Positions 11,297-22,155 of a stretch of 64,000 nt of DNA are shown here, piece by piece. A program made the translations under genes and the position numbers. Below the pieces are notes generated by a model that was given only the letters and a program-made list of their open reading frames with translations, searched no databases and had not been told where the DNA came from. Each line of letters starts with the position of its first letter. Position 1 is the first letter of the stretch. Location: positions 4,561,001 to 4,625,000 of the forward strand of contig JAPFBL010001617.1 of NCBI GenBank assembly GCA_026182355.1, in the 5' to 3' direction. Origin of the DNA: Hermatobates lingyangjiaoensis. Its lineage: Eukaryota > Arthropoda > Insecta > Hemiptera > Hermatobatidae.

Positions 11297-12625
11297 AAAA
11301 TCTGGAGTGGCCTGCACTCAACTTTACTATAAGCAAACTTAATATCAAACTTCTTGGGTATATAATATATAATGTCTCATTTAAGCATAATGTACAAATC
11401 TAAATGGGAGATGTTTACTAGTCTTTCATTCCCCAGGTAATACAGATAGTGATTGATGAACTTATCAATATATAAGCTTATTTTTGTACATCACACAGCT
11501 GATGAAAATAATGTCATTAGTATAACTACAGCAGTAATAAAATTTTTGAAAAGCCAAAGTGAACATTTCTTAATACGAAATATTCTCCTACAAGAGAACA
11601 TGACTTTTCTTCAAATAGCCAGTGGATTCCTTACATCGTTCACTTGACCTCCTTCTACATTGAATATTTAAGTCAAATTTTCAAATTTAAAACAAGAAAA
11701 TACTCTTATTTTCTCTGAAAAACCCGAAGTAAAAATGTCGTTTCAAGATAATTTATAATTAAGGATGTACGATAATAAAATTTATTAATCTTCAACGAAA
11801 AGATTTCAATTTTGAATTATGTTCAACATTTGTGGTCTTTTAAGTATAGAAGTATTATACTGGGAAATTTATGGCTCCTTAGCATTTAATGAAATCATTT
11901 TCCTTCCCCTTTGTCAAAAAAAAAAAATCATATATAACAAATTTCTCTGAGTGAGAAACCTTTTTTCCTGCGTCTTGTACTTTATTACAAGAATTTTTTC
12001 ATGAATTTTTTATAAATTGCTAATTTTGTGTTACGTTTTTGGTCAAATTTTCATGATTTTTTAATGAGCCGTTTACAGAAATCGTACTATAACGCCCCTT
12101 AGAAGAATGTAATTTTAAAAAAATTATCTTAACTCATTCTCCACATAATGCTCTATCTCTCGGCATAGTTTAATTTTGATCCGTGAAACGGAATGGCTTG
12201 TATTGCTCTCACAGGCTTTGATATTGAATAATAAGTCAAAAATTTTATATTTTATTGAAAACACAGTATTTTTCCTTGCTTTAAAAATTTGAATATATTT
12301 TTCGTTTATTGCATTTGTAACCCCAAATACATGACAAAATTTCAGAACTCTAAAATTAGCTGTTTAGGAGAAAAAAAATGTTCTCTAAAAACCGGTTATT
12401 GACCACAAAAAAGTGACCATTTTTGTGTAAAATATCAACTTGATCTATCAAAGATTCTGGACCGTAGCATGGTAACAAGCAATGCTAACATACTCACCCA
12501 CACACAAACACACAGATATCATCGAAAAAACTTCATAAAACAACTTTGGGGACCTCAAATTTCGTCAAAAACTCGAGATGGAATTTTTCCACCATCACTA
12601 TACTTTACTTATAGAAAAGTAAAAA
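11297..12625 (+). repeat. R1rep copy, near full length
   Basis: Begins AAAATCTGGAGTGGCCTGCA and a TTTACTATAAGCAAAC hairpin, ends CTATACTTTACTTATAGAAA with AGTAAAAAG. Ordered internal blocks are shared with the other copies: CATTTAAGCATAATGTA, GAACATGACTTTTCTTC, GCCGTTTACAGAAATCGTAC, CCGTGAAACGGAATGGCTTG, and a CACCCACACACAAACACAC tract near the end. No coding frame is conserved between copies. The terminal hairpins and 1.3-1.9 kb length suggest a non-autonomous DNA element. Confidence 0.7.
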
Positions 12626-14339
12626 GTTTTATTCCGGGTTAAAATTTCCAAATCAAATTTATTATTTCCAAATCTTAATTTTTTAATTTAGTTTTAATTT
12701 TCCAAATCAATATACATTATCAGATTCTCTAAGTCTAATATTGTACATGGAACCAAAGTATTATTGTATCGAAATGCTTATGTACACACTACAGTCCACA
12801 ATCTACAGTCCTATAGATCTGCACTCTAAGTAAATTTCAGAAACAAATTTACAAATCATAATTAATAGAAGTGAAACTCTAATTAGTGAGTAGTTGAAAA
12901 GTAATATGGAATGTATTGAGGGATAAACTAGCTCATTACCATTGATTAGTAAAATAATATAAAACAACTGGACCAAAACATTAAATTATGCATTGTTAAT
13001 TACATTGTAAACAGTTTTATTTAAGTATTTCAAACAAATTATTTTATATTAGCTTTATAAATACTTGTACACTAAAATTTACATGAACCAATACTTTTTT
13101 GTTTGATATTGATGGATCAAAAAGAAGTAAAGTAACTTCCATTTAACTTTTAATACAGGTATAGTACATAAAATATTGTTTTCAATGTATGTGGAGGTAT
13201 GTATAAATAAAATTATGAAAAATAATATCATAGGACATGATCTATGAACAAATAGTCATACCTTAGCATGATGAGACATAATTTTGTTCTGTTCTGTCAG
13301 GCGAAGCGCGAAGGCAACTGACGTGTTAAGACATGTCTCTGACTATAGGGTTCAAAAGTACACTTTCATTCATTCTACTGAGAAAACTACCCCCACTATA
13401 TCTTAATAATGGCGTCTTAATTTATTAGGAGAGAAAATAAATGTTTCACAGAATTTCAATCAGAAATTGTATTAAACATTCTTCTGCTGTTTTCATCAAA
13501 CGCAAATAATATTTATGAGGTTTTCTTTCTTGCACTGATTCAAGTTCAATGCAATAAAGTAAGAAATAGAGCAATTATGTTCTAAGAAATAGAATAAAAA
13601 AAATGTCGTTTTCAGATAATTTTTGGTTTAAGATGTAGGATAATTTCTTACAGGTACAGGTTAAGCTTACACTCGACCTGTATGTGCTCAGCAACTTAAC
13701 TATAATAATTTATGTGTTGACCTTATTTATTCAATGTATAACAAATTGCAGGAAAATTATAAATGAAACTAGCTACAGTGAAATAAAGGTATGAATTGTA
13801 AGTATACAGAATATTTTAGCCAATGATTATCAAAATCAATCTGAATAAATTTTCTCTACAAACGTCAGGAAAAATATTGACTAAGTTAGAATAACCATCA
13901 TAAAAATAATAATATCTATTCTACATTATATTACTTTCTAAACTGGGCTAATACTCAAACCTTTGGCTGATTATACATTTTCATTAATATTCAAAGTATT
14001 GTGCAATTCATTTAAAAAATGTTCCATCTTTATGACAAAAAAATATTGGGTTTTAATTAAATTAAATGTTTTTGATGATATAAAAAAGCCAGAAATTTTT
14101 TTAGTACTATTTGTGAATCAACTGAATACAATTAATTACTAATTAATAGAGAATGCCATGTAAAATAAACATTTTAATAAATTGTGCAGCTAGTAACTAC
14201 CAACTATGTTTAAATAACATTCCTTCATCTGTAGTTAACATTAATTATTCTTATCCATTTATTACCCTGAAATTACCTGACTCAGTAAAGAAAGTATGAA
14301 AAATGTGTATTTTTAAAAGAGACAGGATTAGTAGGATCT
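12626..14339. other. AT-rich DNA with a short R1rep scrap
   Basis: Mostly featureless. About 13595-13650 (ATGTCGTTTTCAGATAATTT and following GATGTAGGATAATTTC) matches an internal R1rep block also at 38430-38480. Confidence 0.4.
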
Positions 14340-14752
14340 GCGTGGCATCCCTGATTTGACTTCTTATTCATAATTAAGCCCTGTCATTAATAAATTGTGA
14401 TAAAGGAAAAACATCAGTATTTCTCCTGTATCTACTGTTATTCTATTTCGTTTAGGTGAATAAAGAGTTCCTCCTACAATAAATAACCTGTCACTTTCTA
14501 CATCATTTAAATTTGTCATTAAAAGATCCAGAAAATTTTTATTGTACATTTTTGAGGGTATTAATCTCACTTCAAAACAAATGGAAGTATTGTTATTACA
14601 GTTTAAATAACATAAAAATCTAAGAAAATCGTAATGAAAGAATCGGAAATCTAGATTATTTATTAAGGATGCGGTTCCGACTCCCCCCAATAATACACGA
14701 TTCTTACGACTAACGATTCCGATTCCGATTAATCGTGCCAACACTAGTAAAA
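14340..14752 (-). pseudogene. hAT transposase C-terminal fragment with one element end
   Basis: A minus-strand frame of 126 codons (14744-14364) contains, near its end, ESDRLFIVGGTLYSPKRNR followed by LMFFLYHN, the hAT-family C-terminal dimerisation signature (ERxFS-x-AG-x-IYSxKRN...LxFLxxN). The frame begins in sequence that also reads as an inverted-repeat end (TAGTGTTGGCACGATTAATC, with repeated GGAATC), so its first ~25 residues are probably terminal repeat rather than protein. The rest of the transposase is missing. I found no matching target duplication. Confidence 0.7.
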
Positions 14753-15492
14753 GGGAAACTGTTAGAGGGTGTATACCTACAAGTAGGAACCTAGATTAAT
14801 CCGAAAAAGAAATCACATACATCTTTGTATATTATTTGCTGAACTAGTATGGCCTCCCTGCAATATAGGGTATTATGAATGGTCAGTTATGGGACTTACC
14901 ATAAATTAGAAAATCACTGGATTTTCGGTACATTTTAGTTGATTAGAAGTTAAACAGTTTCTTTGTGACTGGGATGAAAGAAATTGAATCCTGTTCGGTT
15001 GATATAATTGAATATAAACCCTTCATGAACATAAGACTATTTTAAGAAATTTTAACTAGTTGATCTCAGTTTAGAAGTTTTATTGTGAAAGTATACTACA
15101 GAGTAGTAAATTATTGTAGAACAAGTAAATAATAATAGCAATAGTCAAAATAAACTGAATATTAAAAGGAAATGTTATATTCAGAACATTATTAATACAA
15201 TACAATAAAATTAATTATTATATTATTTACTACGGAAATAATTTAAAGATACTTTGTTCTTGTCGGAACTATTAGATAAAAGAAATATATTTCATTAACA
15301 ATGCTGCTTTAGACAGAAGTTTTCAAAGAAATGAATCCTGATTAAACAGAGTAAATAAACTGATACCATCTTGCTCAAGTGTTCACCTCTCCATGCCTAA
15401 CACCTTTCTATTACATCCTTGTAATTGTATCCTTGTGTTAATGACCATTGTATTATAAAATAGTTCGTTTATTAATTCTTATCTGTCTGTTA
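14753..15492. other. AT-rich DNA, nothing recognised
   Basis: No coding or repeat signal identified. Confidence 0.4.
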
Positions 15493-15910
15493 ATTTACTA
15501 TAAAAAAAGTATAGTGATCGTGAAAAAATTCGATCTCGATTTTGACGGAATTACAAGTTTTGATGTAGCCAAAGTCGTTTTCTGAAGTTTTTTCGGTGTG
15601 TGTGTGTGTCCAAAGTTTGTGATCACACTATAGTCCAGATTCTTTGCTCAATAAAATAGATATTTTGCACAAAAATGGGCTTCATACTGTAGATGTGCTC
15701 TATAGTTTGGGAGCAATTATGCATGATGGGAAAATTACTTTTTTTGCCAAAAATATGTATTAAAAAAATATTTTTCTCTACAAAACTACTAATTCTAGAG
15801 TCTTGAACATTTTGCATTATCTTTGAGGCTACAAATGCAATAAAAGAAAAAAATCCTGAGATTTTTAAAACAGAATTATTTTTATACAATAAAATGTAAA
15901 ATTTTGACTT
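15493..15910 (-). repeat. R1rep fragment, minus orientation
   Basis: Starts with the family end in reverse (TTTACTATAAAAAAAGTATA, GTGATCGTGAAAAAATTCGA), then GTGTGTGTGTCC, AGATTCTTTGCTCAATAAAA and the TGGGAGCAATTATGCATGAT block. It breaks off before the opposite end. Confidence 0.65.
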
Positions 15911-16379
15911 AGAATTCAGTCTGAGTCATACTGAAAAAAGTGATGTAGGACATCTGGTGATGAATGGTAAGAGGATATTATTTTAAAGGTAAAGTGCAGG
16001 AAAAGGGAGACAAGACTGGGCTAGGGTCCAGAGAAACAAAGACGTTCGGGAAGAAATAAGTAAAAAGTTATCTCCTAGCTGTCAACCCTTGCAGACAAAG
16101 CTATTTCTCTGGTTAACACTGAGTCTAACCTGAACAGCCATTACTAATGTCTATGGTATTTGATCAATTAAATTCAATCAAAGAGGACTGGATATATTTC
16201 TTTACAACATCGGTTTGCATAGCATATCATTTTAGTTCTGTCAAATTTATATCATGATTCTCATTACTTAAATGCAAGAATAAGGCATCACGTGTTCACC
16301 TGTAATTACTATACATGTGTGCTGCTTGGACATATTTCTAATGATTTATCAGCTTGACCTATGTATATTTATTTTAGTA

Positions 16380-17575
16380 CTAGACTAAACGGTACCGTGA
16401 CCTGTGGGTCACCCAACACCTTCCTTTTTAATGCAATCATGTTCACATCAATATAGATAAACTCTAAATTAATTCCATTTTTAATATTGAACATATTTGT
16501 AAGACAGTTCTCTTTATTTACATTTTTTGTACAATTTGAATTTTCCAAAAAAAACTTTAAATGTTTTCTCTCTGTGAGAGCAACTTATAATTGGCCATGT
16601 TGAAATGCTGCTTTACATAAATGAACTAAAACTTTCTACAGTCTCTCCTTGAGACTTACGAATAGTCATGGCAAATGCTAACTGAATTGGAAATTGAATC
16701 CTTAAAAAAGGGATGTTTAGATAAAACGATTTTCAATCTTAGAATTAAAGCTATTTTCCCTTGATACTATGATGCGATAATTTTATAACAATGATAATAT
16801 CAGAAATTTTGAGTTCTAGCTTTCTTGGAGCAATCCAGAAAACAATTATGAGTCAAGAAATTCTTGAGGTTAATGTGCGGGTTCTGTTCCTACACAAACC
16901 AAGTTGTATGACAGATATTGTTTAATTTCTCCTGGAAACAATATTACATGTCTCCAATGATTACATGTCTTCGGGAAGTAATAATCTCTTTATTTCCATT
17001 CTTTTCAACTCTTTTCTTCACCAATCTTCACCAATATTTATCAGAAATTTAGAGTATTCCTCATCTTCTTCTTGAACTCTCATATAGTGAGTTAAATGGA
17101 ATTTAGTGAATTTGGGCCACAATTAAGACTGGTTCAGGTACTTTAGATATCAACATCAGTTCCTCTCTTGACACCTGGAAGAAGTTGTCAATTCCTGAGA
17201 CGCTACAGCCAATGCAATTAGTTCTGAACTCCTTAATTTAGAGAGGATTAGTTTAATTAAGAACTTTTCTGTTCCTTAAGATGCATTTTTTTATTGAAAT
17301 AGATATCAGAAGAATGAAACATAGGCATTATGACAGTGTCTTTTGATTACGGACATAATTGTGTGCTGTTAATATTTTACTTATATTAATGTGATAATTT
17401 CTAAAACTTTTGTTAATTATAATAAATATCATTCGTTGATATATTAAATAATTATTTCATATTCTCATCGATTATTCATTAGATTTTCTCTTTCTAAATT
17501 TATTATAATTAAACCAATATAATTTAGGTCGAAAAACTATTATTTAATGCTTTGACGTCATTCATATCAGGTTTT
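16380..17575 (-). mobile_element. Helitron (second lineage) nested in the Penelope relic
   Basis: Its minus-strand 3' end reads GTGACCCACAGGTCAC (hairpin) then GGTACCGTTTAGTCTAG followed by T, a typical Helitron terminus ending at 16380. The Penelope homology stops there and resumes near 17576. The 5' TC end could not be placed exactly. The interior holds a decayed helicase (16560-17150). Sequence differs from H1-H4, so this is another Helitron lineage. Confidence 0.7.
16560..17150 (-). pseudogene. Helitron helicase fragment (second lineage)
   Basis: Minus-strand translation, with frameshifts and stops, gives an MRVQEEDEEYSKFLINIGED segment around 17085-17025, equivalent to the helicase LTxNMRV...FxxWLLxIGxG region, and further down RIQFPIQLAFAMTIRKSQGE (about 16700-16640), the conserved late helicase motif. 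The middle of the domain is scrambled. It is a fossil of a Pif1-type helicase. Confidence 0.75.
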
Positions 17576-18133
17576 GGAAGCTAATTGTACAAAAGTCCCA
17601 CTATATTCCAGTTCCCTAGGTTAAGGGAAATTAATGTTAATTAATTAACAAATTACCTACGATGATACTATTAGAAAAAACTACATCAAAAACAAGATTT
17701 CGAGCAAGCCCAGGAAGTGGGTCCAATTGCTTATGATATGGTAAAACTATATCATTTGACACAGAATGGGTTTCCATAACAGCATTGGAGAACATTTTTT
17801 TAGCATTCTTCAAAGCTTTGATTATATAAGTGGCGGGGTATTTTAATCAGCTAGCAATAGAAGTTAAGTTATTAATTTCATCATTAAGGCATTATGGAGA
17901 GCAAACTCTTAAAGCCCTCAGAAACATATGTCTAAAAACTTAACACCCTTTAAAATACCTCTCTTGACTCCATCCATTCTCAATACATCAACAGATGTAT
18001 TACATGTTTTTGTATGAGTGAGACTGTGATGAAACTACTTGTATTGGTTGAAAAATTGGAGTTACATTACTGATTTTTTTATTGTGGTTTAGACCACTAT
18101 TATTATTTCACGTGTTCACTGTGAAATCTTATC

Positions 18134-18298
18134 ACTACATATATGTAAAATTAAAATCTGTCAATTCTTCTTATTTTTGTATAATACATTTTTTCCAGGT
18201 GTTTTATTAATATTTCCTATGCCTTACGTATTAGTGTAAATACTCACCAAATGATTGATTTCAAATTCCATGTATTGTATAAACACCATAAACCAACG
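18134..18298. other. Short AT-rich spacer
   Basis: May belong to the family D element whose core follows on the minus strand; nothing recognisable in itself. Confidence 0.3.
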
Positions 18299-18322
18299 TT
18301 TCGGTCTTCCTATACCATCCTT
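18299..18322 (-). ncRNA. Truncated hammerhead-like core, family D
   Basis: On the minus strand: AAGGA, T, GGT-loop-ACC, GAAA, CGTTGG. The CTGANGA half is cut off exactly where the (TA)n tract starts. The remaining layout matches families A and B. Confidence 0.4.
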
Positions 18323-18325
18323 ATA

Positions 18326-18395
<70 letters not shown>

Positions 18396-18491
18396 GCAGA
18401 TTCAATAATATATCGACCGTTTGATAGAACAGGTGTGTTCTCTAATCGGGATTCGGTCAACCTAATATATATATATATATATATATATATA
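18318..18491. repeat. (TA)n tracts with a 44-base hairpin between them
   Basis: Two (TA)n tracts (about 18322-18394 and 18466-18491) enclose a segment, 18415-18458, with nested complementarity: GACCG/CGGTC outside and AGAACA-GGTG-TGTTCT inside. The insert may be another small structured element in a (TA)n target. Confidence 0.6.
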
Positions 18492-18567
18492 CGTATATAT
18501 TATTGAAAATGACACCAAATTTAGCTGATACCTGTTTCTTAACAAGTTTCTCAATTTTTCTAAATAA

Positions 18568-19925
18568 CACTCTCGTCTTTATAAATAAAATAATGATTTT
18601 GTCTGTACATTGCTTAGAACTGACTCATTTCAAGTTTTCTTTACGTTTCATACATTGGAGAAACCGAATCCACCCTTAGAAAAATTTCTGTCCGTTTGTC
18701 GGTTTGTCCGCAAAACTTTGTCACAGGTAAACTCAGCTACCATAAGACATATAAAGCTGAAACTTTTACAGTAGATTTGTGTAGGTCTAACTTAAAATAT
18801 AGGCTATGAATTGATTGGAAATTCAACGTAGAAGTGAAGTTATGGACGTTTAACGCAAAAATGTTTGTCACAAGTAAACTCAGCCACCATAAGACATAGC
18901 GAGCTGAAACATTGACACTGGATTTGTGTGTGCCTAACTTAAAATATGGGCTCTAAATAGATTATTAATTCAATACAGAAGCGAAGTTATGGGGCTTTTA
19001 GCTGTATTTTCCTAACTTCACAGACAAGTTTGTTTTGAAAATACACAGGTGTGGCAAGTAGGTATTGTTAGTTGATTTTAATTTCAATTGAGCACATGAA
19101 TATATTGCGTATTTGACATCATTGAAATGGTGTTTCACAGAGTTAAGGATGTACTATCTATTGAGAATAAATGTTTTGTAAACGAGCAATTCTCAGCCCT
19201 TAATATGAACAGGCATGAGAAATCAACAAACAAGTTCTTACGCTATATGAAGCCGAGGAAAGAACTTACAAGTCAGTAAAGAGATTGGATTAGTGATGAA
19301 GAAGCAGTTCATTATCTAATTGAATTTCTTGACTCTGAATTTATTTCTCCTGGACTGCCTGCTCATGAGTAAAAACTTAAAGTAGGAGCACCAATGATGC
19401 TGCAATTTATAGCAGTAACAAATTTCATGTTACGAAACATGAGTGACCCAAAAACTGTGCAACGGGACACGACTCTGAGTTCGTGCTCTACACAGATATG
19501 CCATAGAGGCGGACATAATGACTGGATGTGGTATTGGGGAGTCTTCCGAACCACTGTCTGTTTCCATTCAAATGATTGCAAGGTCCCCTCAGAGTCTATT
19601 TCGCAATGATGTTAACTAAGTCGCAAAGGGAGACTTTATCTAACGCAGGAATTCAAGTTAGCGAAACCAAGTTTTTCTCACATGGTCAACTGTAGTTTAC
19701 TTGCTCAATAGTCAGAGGTTTCAACTGATTGTTCTTCCATGAACCTGAAGGACAGACAGCTAATGTAGTGTATACAGAGGCATTTGTTTAACACTGTACT
19801 AATAATGGTGTTTTCTACTATTCTATAATTTCTAATTATAGTATTAGTATAATACTATAATTGATATGTTGGAATACCAAGTATAATAGAATTTTGATTC
19901 CGTCAAAGACGGGTACATTTGCTAG
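18568..19925 (+). mobile_element. Helitron copy H2
   Basis: Runs from near TCTTTATAAATAAAATAATG (about 18576; the exact 5' base is uncertain) to GACGGGTACATTTGCTAG at 19925 followed by T, the same 3' end as H1. The 5' part (18590-19100) is the non-coding block shared with H1, H3 and H4 (CGAATCCACCCTTAGAAAAA; AAACTCAGCCACCATAAGAC, which occurs twice in tandem here). The rest is a decayed helicase C-terminus. Internally deleted and non-autonomous. Confidence 0.75.
19320..19720 (+). pseudogene. Helitron helicase C-terminal fragment (H2)
   Basis: Plus-strand reading across frameshifts: EFLDSEFISPGLPAHE, a stop, KLKVGAPMML, LRNMSDPKTVQRDTT, CSTQICHRGGH, then by frameshift a KRLQ-like and FAMMLTKSQRETLS region and SETKFFSHGQL. 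These are the ordered motifs of the Helitron helicase C-terminus (LNSL-x-PSGLPPH, LKVG-PIMLLRN, KSQGxTL, CFSHGQLYV). The long open frames on both strands here are by-products of this decayed gene. Confidence 0.8.
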
Positions 19926-20088
19926 TTATTTATAAAAATTGAGAAACTTGTTAAGAAACAGGTATCAGCTAAATTTGGTGTCATTTTCAATAATGTGTGT
20001 CAAAGAAGGACTGCTACCAAAATTTACGAATATATATATATATATATGATCAAACCACAATAAGAAATGGGAAAACAAGACTAAGATC

Positions 20089-20117
20089 TTTCAACCGTAA
20101 CAAGCGGTCTTCGTCAG
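20089..20117 (-). ncRNA. Hammerhead-like core, family A (left Penelope end)
   Basis: Minus strand CTGACGA, A, GACCG-CTTGTTA-CGGTT, GAAA, GATCTTAGTC, about 170 bases beyond the ORF stop in the element's 3' region. Penelope-like elements are known to carry hammerhead motifs in their terminal repeats. Confidence 0.55.
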
Positions 20118-20290
20118 AGTCAAAAACCCAACTGAACACTAGATGCAGAAAACATCTGGTGAGGAGTTGAGAAGAGTGGGAGGGAAGAGTGGTATTTTAA
20201 AAGGGTGAAAGCACAGGAAAGGACTAATGTCCAGAAAGGGATGTTTGGGGAAACAAAGGAGTACAGTAAGAAAAAGTAAAAAACTATCCG

Positions 20291-21136
20291 CTAGCTGTCA
20301 ACCCTCTTTGAAGAGGCTATTGCCCTCGTGACGAAAGTATCAAGTTTGAAGAGACCGTTACTAATGTTTATAATATTAGATCTATTAAATTTAATTAGAG
20401 ACGATTCAATAATATTTCTTAACAACATTGATTTTTCATAGGTAATAAATTTAGCTCCTGTCCAATCAATATGATGATTTTCATTTTTTATATGCAAGAA
20501 TAAGGCACTACTGTTTTCCTGTCTACTTACGTTATATTGGTGTTGTTTTACACGTGTTTTTAATGATTTACCAGTTTGACCAATATAAATTTTATGGCAA
20601 TTTTTGCACGGAATTTTATAAATACCAGCGGACTCCAATTCGCTTGGAGAGTTTTTTATTAACATATTACCCACGTTATTGCGATTAGAAAACACTATAT
20701 TAAAATCAAGTTGTTTGGCTAATCTTGGAAGGGGGTCCAATGATTCGTGGTATGGCAAAACTATAGAATTTGATAATAAAAGGGGCTCTTTTGAAGTATT
20801 AGAGAAAGTTTTTTTAGCACCCTTCAAAGCTAAATCGATATAAGAAGAGGGGTATTTTAATGAAAGGGCAATTGACCTAATGTTATTAATCTCTTCATTA
20901 AGAAATTCTGGAGAGGAAACTCTTAAGGCTCTCAAAAACATATTTCTAAAAACAGAAATTTTAACATTTTTTGGATGCGATGAATAAAAATGAACGTATG
21001 CAAGTACATTCGTAGGTTTTCTATATACACTAAAGCGTAACTCATTAGGTAACCTATGGATCAGGACATCTAAGAAGGGCAAATTACCACTTATTTCTTC
21101 TTCCATTGTGAATTTGATTGTCGGCACTAATTTCAT
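20291..21136 (-). pseudogene. Penelope-like polyprotein C-terminus (RT thumb + GIY-YIG), 5'-truncated
   Basis: A 281-codon open frame. Residues about 1-110 (VPTIKFTMEEEISGNLPFLD, VLIHRLPNELRFSVYRKPTN, VLAYVHFYSSHPKNVK) match the end of the Penelope reverse transcriptase, where IxFTxExE...LPFLDxxI...VYRKPT...YxxFxSxHP is typical. Residues about 175-225 (IYKIPCKNCHKIYIGQTGKS, LKTRVKQHQYNV) are the GIY-YIG endonuclease: KIYIG supplies the GIY/YIG strand, R in LKTRVKQH is the usual catalytic arginine, and CxxC precedes it. The RT catalytic palm lies upstream and is missing; the ATG used is an internal Met at the inversion junction. The frame ends normally (SKRVDS, stop). Cannot transpose alone. 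Confidence 0.85.
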
Positions 21137-21705
21137 TAAAATACCCCTCTTCTTATATCGATTTAGCTTTGAAGGGTGCTAAAAAAACTTTCTCTAATAC
21201 TTCAAAAGAGCCCCTTTTATTATCAAATTCTATAGTTTTGCCATACCACGAATCATTGGACCCCCTTCCAAGATTAGCCAAACAACTTGATTTTAATATA
21301 GTGTTTTCTAATCGCAATAACGTGGGTAATATGTTAATAAAAAACTCTCCAAGCGAATTGGAGTCCGCTGGTATTTATAAAATTCCGTGCAAAAATTGCC
21401 ATAAAATTTATATTGGTCAAACTGGTAAATCATTAAAAACACGTGTAAAACAACACCAATATAACGTAAGTAGACAGGAAAACAGTAGTGCCTTATTCTT
21501 GCATATAAAAAATGAAAATCATCATATTGATTGGACAGGAGCTAAATTTATTACCTATGAAAAATCAATGTTGTTAAGAAATATTATTGAATCGTCTCTA
21601 ATTAAATTTAATAGATCTAATATTATAAACATTAGTAACGGTCTCTTCAAACTTGATACTTTCGTCACGAGGGCAATAGCCTCTTCAAAGAGGGTTGACA
21701 GCTAG
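21118..21705 (+). pseudogene. Penelope-like polyprotein C-terminus, inverted second copy
   Basis: A 195-codon frame whose residues from about position 7 (LKYPSSYIDLALKGAKKTFS) are identical to the C-terminal 189 residues or so of the minus copy, including the whole GIY-YIG domain (CKNCHKIYIGQTGKSLKTRV) and stop. The first few residues (MSALI) come from the junction, read across antisense sequence of the other copy, so the start is not natural. The intact frame reflects youth rather than demonstrated function. Confidence 0.8.
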
Positions 21706-21878
21706 CGGATAGTTTTTTACTTTTTCTTACTGTACTCCTTTGTTTCCCCAAACATCCCTTTCTGGACATTAGTCCTTTCCTGTGCTTTCACCCTTTTAAA
21801 ATACCACTCTTCCCTCCCACTCTTCTCAACTCCTCACCAGATGTTTTCTGCATCTAGTGTTCAGTTGGGTTTTTGACT

Positions 21879-21907
21879 CTGACGAAGACCGCTTGTTACG
21901 GTTGAAA
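21879..21907 (+). ncRNA. Hammerhead-like core, family A (right Penelope end)
   Basis: CTGACGA, A, GACCG-CTTGTTA-CGGTT, GAAA, GATCTTAGTC; identical to the left-arm copy. The element stops 22 bases later at CCCAT against (AT)n. Confidence 0.55.
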
Positions 21908-21987
21908 GATCTTAGTCTTGTTTTCCCATATATATATATATATATATATCATTAGTTGTGCAATCCGTAATTGTGTGGTATTTACTC

Positions 21988-22155
21988 ATTCTGAGGTAAA
22001 ATGGATAAACCAACAAAAGTCTCCACACAAATGAAGTTTTATTCAACGCGTTTCGAACACTTTGTGTTCATCATCAGGAAGACAAAGTGTTCGAAACGCG
22101 TTGAATAAAACTTCATTTGTGTGGAGACTTTTGTTGGTTTATCCATTTTACCTCA

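Larger units (their letters stand above)
15940..18133 (-). mobile_element. Old Penelope-like element relic, interrupted by a Helitron
   Basis: Aligned by eye, 15940-16379 and about 17576-17950 match the minus copy of the young Penelope element (20150-20960) in order: ACATCTGGTGA near the 3' end, CAAGAATAAGGCATCACGTG in the GIY-YIG part, then GGGTCCAATTGCTTATGATA and GCAAACTCTTAAAGCCCTCA in the RT C-terminus. Many changes have destroyed the frame. A Helitron splits it. Beyond it, 18075-18133 is a plus-oriented tail fragment (ATTGTGGTTTAGACCA, then TTTCACGTGTTCACTGTGAA), so this copy may also have been an inverted pair. Confidence 0.75.
18499..19994. repeat. 69-base inverted repeat split by a Helitron
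   Basis: 18499-18567 and 19926-19994 are inverted copies with about one mismatch (ATTATTGAAAATGACACC ... TTTCTAAATAA on the left). Removing the DNA between them would leave a palindrome centred on AATAA|TTATT. The right arm is followed by TGTCAAAGAAGGACTGCTAC, similar to 58960 (GAAGAAGGATCTCTACC), a possible shared retroelement motif. Confidence 0.75.
20046..21929. mobile_element. Penelope-like element, young head-to-head inverted pair
   Basis: A minus copy (21130-20046) and a plus copy (21131-21929) face each other 5' to 5'. Arms 20067-20865 and 21131-21929 are each 799 bases and appear identical, including 188 identical codons; the 265-base spacer is extra 5' sequence of the minus copy. 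Both outer ends are 3' ends with a family A hammerhead-like core and meet (TA)n tracts. The left end carries 21 more bases (ATGATCAAACCACAATAAGA). The near-perfect identity implies very recent duplication, ongoing conversion, or an assembly artefact. Confidence 0.85.

Noticed and set aside
14364..14744. Intact small gene of 126 codons
   Set aside because: Its C-terminal half is hAT transposase and its N-terminal part reads through the element's terminal repeat, so it is a transposon remnant.
19363..19609. Long open frames on both strands
   Set aside because: Only the plus strand makes sense as Helitron helicase; the minus frame is its shadow.
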